This document shows positions 21,209 to 64,000 of a stretch of DNA of 64,000 nucleotides, piece after piece. The DNA comes from Clytia hemisphaerica (lineage: Eukaryota > Cnidaria > Hydrozoa > Leptothecata > Clytiidae). The stretch spans positions 1,042,059 to 1,106,058 of the forward strand of contig CACVBU010000854.1 in NCBI GenBank assembly GCA_902728285.1, written 5' to 3'. The notes beneath the pieces were generated by a model. It was not told the DNA's origin, made no database searches, and saw only the letters and a program-made list of their open reading frames with translations. Positions within the stretch are counted from its first letter, which is position 1. Each line of letters begins with the position of its first letter. Made by a program: the position numbers and the translations under genes.

Positions 21209-22384
21209 GGGCTCTGACCATAGTGAATTTTTCATAATTACCGTGTTTAAAATGTGTTTTCTGACTGATGTAACCAACAAAACTATGGCATGTTATACAT
21301 TTTCTGTTAGACAAACTATTCCTGAATCTGAAAATTTAAAAATTGCATTGAAAAAATTTGATGAAGAAGAAAATGAAGACTTTTGCGAGGAAGAGTATTT
21401 CAACTTTGAAGAGCTTAGTTTCGGCGAAGAAAAACATTTTGAAATTTTTTTTCGCAGTATATGGTGTATCTTTTACCGAACAATAAAAATGTTTGCGGAA
21501 AATTTTTGTAAATGCTTCTTTGTCTCGAAATCTTGAAAATAGTGGTTTTTATTCTTTTTATAACTTTTGACACATCTTTGTAGAAAAATTTTCCGCAAAA
21601 TTTAAAATAGTTCAATTCTTTGCGGACAGTTTGAAAAAAGTTCGAAACAAAAAAGTTAATTACCCATTAAAACTTAGCACTTTTTATAAAAGAAGGTGAT
21701 GCAACATATTATTAACGTCTTTTTAAAGTTCATAACGTCATTTTTGCAATTAGTATATGTAATCACATGATAACAAGTGCAATTCGAATATAATTGCACG
21801 AGTGATTTTTTTGTTATTAATTTTCCGAGTCCGAAAGGACGAGGAAAATTCGAAACAAAAAAATCACGAGTGCAATTTTCGAATTGTACGAGTTATTATG
21901 TGATTACGAGCTAATCGCACAATGGCTTTCACTACTTTTTCCCAGTTCGGAAAGTAAATTACAGAAATTATTGAGAATAATTGAGAGTTTTATATTTTTC
22001 TCTTCTCTTTATGTCTTTCTTTTATTGTTGTTTATTGATTTTCTTTCTCACAAAATAAATTTGAATGCAATTAAAATGTTCGATGCAAAAAAAATGTAAG
22101 AAAAAACATTAAAATCAATTTGTAAACATTGGCGCCGCATTGGAGAGTGTGATTAACGATTAATTGCTCTCTACAGGATGCAATTAACGATTAATTGCTC
22201 TCTTTGAGGGCGTGCCAAATAAGAAAAAATAACCCATCGTGCGATTAAGTTCTTAATTACTCTTAAGGGGTTTGATTAAAAAGTAATTTATAAAGGCAAT
22301 TCTTTGTTAAAAGTGTTAAAGAATCTAAAACATAACTTTTATGTTCAGATACTAAAATCAATTTTCTGACTATGGTCAGAGCCC
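21209..22384. mobile_element. 1176-bp TTAA-flanked element (GGGCTCTGACCATAG ends)
   Basis: The inverted termini GGGCTCTGACCATAGTGAA and ACTATGGTCAGAGCCC lie between TTAA at 21205-21208 and TTAA at 22385-22388. TTAA targets are used by piggyBac and Kolobok-type transposases. No transposase is visible. An acidic open frame at 21250-21536 looks incidental. The element contains a foldback at 21755-21905 and tandem ATTAACGATTAATTGCTCTC at 22150-22205. Confidence 0.7.
21755..21905. repeat. Hairpin with a GAGTCCGAAAGGACGAG-type centre
   Basis: The arms AATTGCACGAGTGATTTTTT and AAAAAATCACGAGTGCAATT fold around CCGAGTCCGAAAGGACGAGG. A related centre occurs at about 41300, and a similar foldback at about 44700. 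Confidence 0.6.
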
Positions 22385-23041
22385 TTAAATCAAATTAAAG
22401 GTTATAACTTTCACGGTTTTCTAAACATTTCGAAATGAAATGTGGGATTGAAGCTCGTACAAATTTAAGTTGAAATAATTATAACGTGTGCCAAAAAAAA
22501 AAGACACTATCAATTTATACGGCTGGAAAGAAACTTTGGTATTTTGGTCAACTGTTAATTAGTTTTGAATGAAAGTTACGAAATCCTTTTAGTCTCTGAA
22601 AATATTTTAAAGGGTTACAACACTCTTATATCAGACAGGGTGGACGTGCAGTCAGTTTTGCAACAGGCTGAATTAAAAAAAAAAAAGATCAAATCTAACA
22701 GGGTTAAAATTTTGACCAATAAGGTCTAAAATTGGGTCAAAATTTCATCAGCGAGTCAGGTACTAATATGTAATATGGTCTTTCAGGTTCAGTATTTCGT
22801 TTAGCTGTGTACATTTTTCAAGATCTAACGGCTCGTCCCCGTCGGTGGTTGGTCCAGGGTCTTTTTTGGTTTCGAAAATGTGGGGCGAAATTCTTTCTCA
22901 TCGTTCTTTCCGTATATTAATTACATTGAATTAAATGTAACTTTGCATTCCAAAAAGCATTAGTTTCTAATACAAATTTATATAAAAGTTCATGAAAGTT
23001 AAAACAAAAAGAGCATTTAGAGGATGAGACGTTACCTAAGC
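22385..23041. other. Intergenic sequence downstream of KRI1
   Basis: This should contain the KRI1 3' UTR (minus strand, left of 23042). I see no canonical AATAAA on the minus strand close to the stop, only AT-rich variants. No other feature is recognised. Confidence 0.35.
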
Positions 23042-58455
<35,414 letters not shown>

Positions 58456-58618
58456 CTAGAAAAATAAAGTATTTTTCATAAAAATTTACTGTATTTTATG
58501 AACTCTAATATAGGTGACTTCCTGAGCCATTTAAAGTACCTAAAAATCAGACTTCTCGGTATGATATTACAGTAGCTTACACTTATCATTACACTTACAC
58601 TTATCACTTGATAGCGGT

Positions 58619-59402
58619 AGTCTGTATGTCTGTTTATTTTCTGTGTGTCACTTTCATTTTTGCAAGCAATGTTTTTGTTCTCGATAAGTTTGTTTTGATT
58701 GATAGATTGAATAGAGCCTGGTTAGACTTTATTCAACCTTTGTTTTGAAATTTAAGGCCCATCTACATTTAGTAATTTTAATTTCTGCCTAGGCATGATG
58801 CCCGTCCCTTTGTTTTTCTCTTTTCTTTTGTTTGAAATGTTTTCGAATGTATTTAACGATCGTATTTATTAAAGTAGTAAGTAAGAAGTAAGTAAGTATA
58901 GAAAAGAACATTTCAAATGTAAATCAAAACATAGGAATCAACATTCAAAGGGTGATAAAAAGCAGGATAAAGTTTTAGTCAACCTCTTTCTTCATATAAA
59001 AACATTCAAGTGGTCGATACTCAGGATACTGTTAAAAACTGTGTACGTCATTTTAAATGTTTGAATTCGAAAAGTTGTGACCAGGGTTTAAAAAAAGCAA
59101 TTTAGAATTGACTTTTATTCTTATAAATCTGATAAAAACAAAGAGTTGCACTATTCTTTGTGGCTTCCCTGCTTTTTCCTGAAGAAAATTTGTTATTTCT
59201 ACATTTCACTTATCTTTACCGTGATGTACAATTTTTTCAAACTATCAAGAACTGGACAGCGTATTTAATGTGAGCGAAGCAAAAAAAGATCTCCGGGGGA
59301 GGGCTAGAGTCAAACTTTGAAGAGATTTTTTTTTCATTTTCGTTTTTTTAAAGCCAGCTTCCACATCCAAAGGACTTTTAGTGCGCTCAGCTACAGCTTT
59401 AC
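58619..59402. repeat. Long dispersed repeat, copy 2 (uninterrupted)
   Basis: It is the partner of 47410-48593. It contains a (AAGT)n tract near 58875-58898 not present in the other copy, and lacks the 401-bp insertion. Confidence 0.75.
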
Positions 59403-60055
59403 AGATTAACATTTTCTACATCGGAATACGGTTCTTTTGATGTACGATTCATCATATTAAAAGGGATGGAACTGCTTCCGAAAAATTATCAAAAATTTGG
59501 ACATGCGCTAATTTACAAATTCACAAATTCGCCACTTTAAAAATAAAGTTTTTGATTAGCTTTGATAAAAAAAATTTTTTCATTGGCCAGCAGGTCTTTT
59601 TAACTTTTGTTTTGATTGACAATATCAATGCGGGTATGAACAAAGTCAATCTTGGTGCAATAGACAAAAACTCAATGATCATGGGTGCGAAGACGAGATT
59701 AACGTGATGGTGGACATGATTGGAGAAAATTGTTTCAAGAGGTAAAAGTTTGTTTTGAAAGAATTATATATAGCCGATAAGAGCAAAGGGGAGGGGGTTT
59801 GAAGCTGATCGGCCGGATGTTGATAAAAAATTTGAAAAAAAATTTGAAAGTTTTTTGTTGAGGACACCTAAAATGACAAAAAAGAGTGGTATTTCCAACG
59901 CATTTTGCGAAAGTACATGGACTTTCATCAGAATTTCCGACCACCACAGGAAAAAAAACAATCTCTGAGGCCAGAAAAAATAGAAGGAATTTTCAAAATG
60001 TATTTGTTTGAAGGAAAATTTTCTGGAATGGCCCAAAGTGCACGACAAACATTAA
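59403..60055. other. Sequence upstream of the visible KRI1 exons, nothing recognised
   Basis: I looked for a Kri1 N-terminal exon (F-A-x-x-Y-x-x-(Y/F)-R-x-(K/R)-E-E pattern) on the minus strand and did not find one here. Confidence 0.35.
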
Positions 60056-60370
60056 TTTGTCAGATGTAACTATTGATTGGATCAATAGCAATTGAAAGCT
60101 AATTCAGGTAAAAAAATTCTGAATATCGATAAGCTATTGATTAATCAATAACTTATCAATCAATTAATATCAATTATCTAGCGATTTAGATCAATGATCG
60201 ATTTATTCGATTACGACCGTCTGGAGCATCTTAGATCTCTCTCAAGATAGAGCCAATTGGGCCTCCCTTGAAATCCTCATCTTCCATTGTCTATTGATTA
60301 AAGGAATCGATTGATATCCAATCCCGATTAGAAAAGTTTATCAATTGTATCGAGTAGTGGGGAGAGAAGC
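60056..60370. repeat. ATTGATT/ATCGATT word-repeat region
   Basis: TATTGATT, ATCAATAG and TATCGAT words in both orientations cluster here (for example AAGCTATTGATTAATCAATA). It resembles the interior of the 62930-63366 element. Termini are not clear. Confidence 0.45.
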
Positions 60371-61149
60371 TTGGATATCCAGACCATAAACTATTATGCT
60401 GTCTAGTTTTTTTAATATATGTTTACTTATCTTGTATATTTTAGTGGTATCAATCCACTGACAAAATATGCACGGCATTGATTATGACATCATTAAATAT
60501 GTCAATATCGATTCAACCCCCGTTAAAGAAAATGATTTGTAAATAGTTCTTTTTATCGTGAATTTTAGAGATACTAGCAAAAGAGAGTCAAATTTTTAAT
60601 AATAATATTTGTTTCCTATATCTAGATTTTATTAGTGTTAGAATATGGTAAATTTTCACGAAAAACATTTTGCAATGGCCCAATTGTGCACACGGGAAAG
60701 TTCCAATTTTTAATTATTGGGAAACCCCTGTCCCTGCATATGTGAGTGCATCTAATTGGTTAAAACGCACCTAGTCACTGAGCAGAATCTTTGCTGCGTT
60801 TTCGATATTTTTCTATGCGCATGCATGATATGGAAAAAGCTGATATTGCAAAAAAAGATAAACAAATGAAAACACAGGTTCATTTCTAAACAAAATGGTT
60901 GATGGAAAGGAGCCTTTATGAATGTGGCTGACGTTTGGATCTGTAGTGTTGAAAGGCTTTTGAGTTTGTGAAAGAGGTTTTGTGGTAAGTTAAATTATGT
61001 ATGCATGATGACACGGTTTGCAAAGTTTTGAGATTCTGTCAACCAACAAGGGTTCACATGCAAGTGTGTCATTCAAACTGTACTAGACATTTGTGGTTGC
61101 ACTAGACTTTGTACATGTTGAGGTAAGAGTTTTTTTTCTGAAATTTTGA

Positions 61150-61768
61150 GTCTGGATACCCAGGCTATGGCACAGGGGGAGGGTAACCAGTTGGGTGTTT
61201 AAGATAAAAACGACAATTATTTCTCTTTGCGGCAACTATTGCCGAAAACGGCAATTTTTTCAATGATAACATGCTGAATCAGCAGAAAAGTAAAAAAAGT
61301 AAATAAATGAAAATTGCAATTTTGTGAAAGAAAAGTTGATTTTTCAGAACACGTGGTAATTAGTAGGCCCACTTTGCCTCGTTTACTTTTGTTTTCATCT
61401 GGTTTCTGTCAGAATTCAGACTTGCAAAATCGAGTCATATGTAAACAAACTTACAATGGGAATTCTGTTTTCTCCTTCTAGCTGTGTTTCGGCATTGTTG
61501 CAGGATCTTTTTACATATCATTTCAGAACTTTTCATGTTACTGAGTAATGAAAAATTGAAAACATCACTTTTAAAGATCCGAAAAACCTTTCCCTCGATA
61601 TAATTTTACATTTTTCAAACAGCAAATTTTTTCTGACTCATTATTTCATTGTTAAAAAAATTGCCGTTTTCGGCAATAGTTGTCGAAAGGAGCAATAATT
61701 GCCATTTTTATCTTACTTAAACACCCAACTGATAAATGCAACCTCCTCCCCGTGTATCCCAGGCTTTC
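61150..61768. mobile_element. Roughly 620-bp foldback element with 100-bp inverted ends
   Basis: The outer ends GGATACCCAGGCTATGGCAC and GTGTATCCCAGGC lead inward to CAGTTGGGTGTTTAAGATAA and its mirror, then GCGGCAACTATTGCCGAAAA / TTTTCGGCAATAGTTGTCG. No gene is present. Confidence 0.75.
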
Positions 61769-61888
61769 TTTACGTTACTTATAGACGCTAGAGAATACCT
61801 TGGTATTGGATGATGCGAGTTCCTCCACAAAACTCAAACAATAATATGTCATAAAAAAATCTGATATTACAAAGTTACACTGGCAATG

Positions 61889-62724
61889 GGCTATTCCAAA
61901 AAAAAATTGTACCGGGGTATTGACAAACTTTTTTCACTAACCCCCCTGGAAATTTTGGATAGAAAACTATCCCCTGAAAAATTAAGAGTTGACACCCCTG
62001 GAAAGTGAAATTTTGTGAAAAAAGGCCTGGAAAGGGCCAGGCCCGATTGATTGTTTGGTTTGTGTCCTAGAAGCTTGGAAAAATGGGTCGGTCGGTCGGT
62101 AGCTAAAATTGGAACCTTTTTTTCATTTTCCCACAAACTACCTCAATTTTTGAAATTCCTCTAGCAATCGTGCAATCTTGGAATTCAAATGTGAATGTAA
62201 TGTAAAGAAATAGCCTAAAGCCTGGATCCACAAAGGCAAGCGCCGCAATCGCAAGATAACTTCTTATTGGAAATTAAGGCGTTCGCGTTTGTGTGCTTAA
62301 AGGAATACAGCTGCGAATCTCTGCTTTTAGGTGCTTTTATATTTGTTTTTAAGTACGGGTTACACTGGGACATTTTCTGTGTGCGAAGTGGATGTTGTTA
62401 GGGTTAAAGCAGTTAAAAAAGAACCGCAGAGATAGTAGTTATCATGTGAAAGGGAGGTAATTTTTATTTTGATTTTTCTGACTCAAAGTGAAACACTTTT
62501 TCTAAAAAATTTAGAGTTGGTCAGAGAACACGAACCAAACTATCAATTGGGCCTTGTCAAGTGACTATTGATGCCAGTTTAGGAGGAGAGAACCCCCTGG
62601 AAACCTTTAATAACCCCCTTTGGAAAATCTGAAAATGACCAAAAGCCCCTTGGAAAATCAAGGCTCAGTCCCCCCTTGGAAAAGTTCGTCAATACCCCTG
62701 TATGGTTTAAAAATGGAATAACCC
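61889..62724. repeat. CCCCTGGAAA-word foldback element
   Basis: The ends GGGCTATTCCA and CGGGGTATTGACAAACTTTT are mirrored by AAAAGTTCGTCAATACCCCTG and TGGAATAACCCC. (A)CCCCCTGGAAA phrases recur at both ends. The middle (62100-62575) is ordinary sequence, perhaps captured. Confidence 0.65.
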
Positions 62725-62929
62725 CATGCAATGGTCTCAAATCCAGGAACAAATGAAATCCATTGAAAATTCCAAGCACTTTTTTGTGGCCGTTATACGG
62801 CCAAAATACTCAATTTTGAATTGAGTTTCAAAACTCAACATTTGGAGAATTTGTATTTTGTGTACAAAACTGTCAAAAAGATGAAGATACAGTAGTGAGC
62901 AAAATCAAAATGTATTCTTTCTACCAGAT

Positions 62930-63366
62930 GTCCGCGCTCGGATAGGATCGATCATCGGAACGGCTCGATGACGGACCGATATGTGATCAATGGATTACTT
63001 AACGATCCGGATAGGAAATCGATAGAGGATCGATACTCAAGATTTTTTTAAGCTTATGATTAGTTATCAATTATTTATCGATCTATCATCGATCTTTTAT
63101 CGATCTTAATCGACCCTATCGACTCATACTCGATTTACGATTGATAACAAATCGATTAACGATCAATGACGAATCGATTAATGATTGATGACGAATCGGT
63201 ATACTCGATTGAAATACTAGCTTGATAATGGATCTACGAAGGATCGATACTATATACGATATATCTTCCATCAATCTCCTATCCGGATCGTTAAGTAAGC
63301 CATTGATCACATATCGATCCGTCATCAGGCCGTTCCGATGGTCGATCCTATCAAGCGCGGACGTCT
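62930..63366. mobile_element. ATCGAT-word foldback element (437 bp)
   Basis: CCAGATGTCCGCGCTCGGAT and ATCAAGCGCGGACGTCTGG are inverted and continue for about 90 bp (ATATGTGATCAATGGATTAC, AACGATCCGGATAGG). The interior is almost pure ATCGAT / ACGAATCGATTA words. Confidence 0.8.
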
Positions 63367-63729
63367 GGTTTCTATGATGATTGAAAATAAATTCAATTCA
63401 ATACATCTCTTTCTATTTTCGCAAATGCAATGCTTAAAATCCTTGAAAATAAACCCTTCATAAGTGGCCTTGAGGGTTTTCATAAAAAATTTTGGTTACT
63501 TTCGAAAGCCAGAACTCAATTTCTAAGTCAAAAAATGGCCAGTGACCAGAGTGCTTGGAATTTTGCCTGAAATCTGACGTTTAGTATTTGAATATTATGC
63601 AATCTTACGTGTTTGAAAACCAGAAAATGCCAGGGTATTATCTAGCGCTATATCAGTAAGCATAAAAAAGCTGATAATACACAGGGAATGAGGCTGGGGT
63701 ATAACGGTGGGTTGACAGTTTTCTGCTGT

Positions 63730-63835
63730 GTCTCGTTGGCGCAAGCGGTTAGGCGTTGGGTTTGTAAACCGAGTCGAGGTTGCTTGCATTTGGTGGTTCG
63801 AGCCGAGGTCGGAGACCTGTTTCACCGGTGCGGGC
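63730..63835 (+). repeat. tRNA-like Pol III head, probable SINE start
   Basis: TTGGCGCAAGCGGTTAGGCG fits an A box and TGGTTCGAGCC fits a B box. The acceptor (GTCTC ... GAGAC) pairs only partly and the T-arm does not close, so a functional tRNA is unlikely. The element may run on toward the right edge. Confidence 0.45.
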
Positions 63836-64000
63836 AAATTTCAGACAAATACTTAGAAAACAGTTAGAAACACTTGAGAATAAGAAAATCAGGATAGAAG
63901 ATAGGAAAGTAGAAAATAAGGGGAAAATAAGAGACGATGCATCCTGGAGTATGATATCGTTTGCCAAGGCGGTCATCGAAAAAATGCTCTGTTCGCGTCG

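Noticed and set aside
21250..21536. Acidic protein gene inside the 1176-bp TTAA element
   Set aside because: There is no domain, no splice sites and a composition typical of AT-rich chance frames.
63730..63835. Functional tRNA-Thr (TGT anticodon)
   Set aside because: The T-arm does not pair and the acceptor stem is mostly mismatched; a SINE head is a better reading.
59403..64000. First coding exon of KRI1
   Set aside because: I searched the minus strand for the N-terminal F-A-x-x-Y-x-x-(Y/F)-R pattern with a donor in the right phase and saw none, so it is probably off the window.

Overview
This window is eukaryotic nuclear DNA. It is AT-rich, its genes are split by GT-AG introns, and it is crowded with transposon debris. 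An animal is the best fit: there is a metazoan-style RING/TRAF-zinc-finger gene, a ZP-domain gene and a 7TM receptor. A non-bilaterian invertebrate (cnidarian-like) is my guess, based on the retroelement relics (a CR1-like relic with a 2A-like motif and an RT-tail fragment of a kind I associate with cnidarians). Species cannot be decided from the sequence alone.

Four host genes are supported. (1) At the left edge, minus strand, a secreted mucin-like ZP protein: signal-peptide exon (2926-3001), Thr-rich repeat exon (2029-2526) and ZP-N exon (907-1142) join in phase; the 3' part lies off the window. (2) KRI1, the nucleolar rRNA-processing factor, on the minus strand from 58455 down to 23042. 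I could place sixteen exons with matching phases (about 730 residues); only the first exon(s) lie off the right edge. (3) A plus-strand RING + TRAF-zinc-finger + coiled-coil gene (29546-33920, four exons), lying wholly inside the KRI1 intron 27827-34078. (4) A plus-strand divergent 7TM receptor (52155-53066), lying inside the 15.2-kb KRI1 intron 39395-54587. KRI1 is thus a host for two opposite-strand nested genes.

Most of the rest is mobile DNA. The outstanding autonomous element is a full-length APE-type non-LTR retrotransposon (15608-20825, minus strand). It has intact ORF1 and ORF2 overlapping by ATGA and identical 17-bp target-site duplications. Around it are a CR1-like relic with a 2A-like motif (6590-7063), a tRNA-derived SINE with a 12-bp TSD, and a 305-bp tandem array split by a 712-bp inverted-repeat element. 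There are also pogo/Tigger-like, mariner-like and TTAA-flanked miniature elements.

The most unusual theme is a large set of otherwise unrelated foldback elements that share one build: terminal inverted repeats, with an interior written almost entirely in degenerate copies of one short family-specific word. Region by region: 1-3.1 kb ZP gene and nested MITEs; 3.1-12.9 kb repeats and relics; 12.9-15.2 kb tandem array; 15.6-20.8 kb intact retrotransposon; 20.9-22.4 kb two abutting TTAA elements; 23.0-58.5 kb KRI1 with its nested genes and repeat-filled introns; 58.5-64 kb repeats, with no exon recognised.
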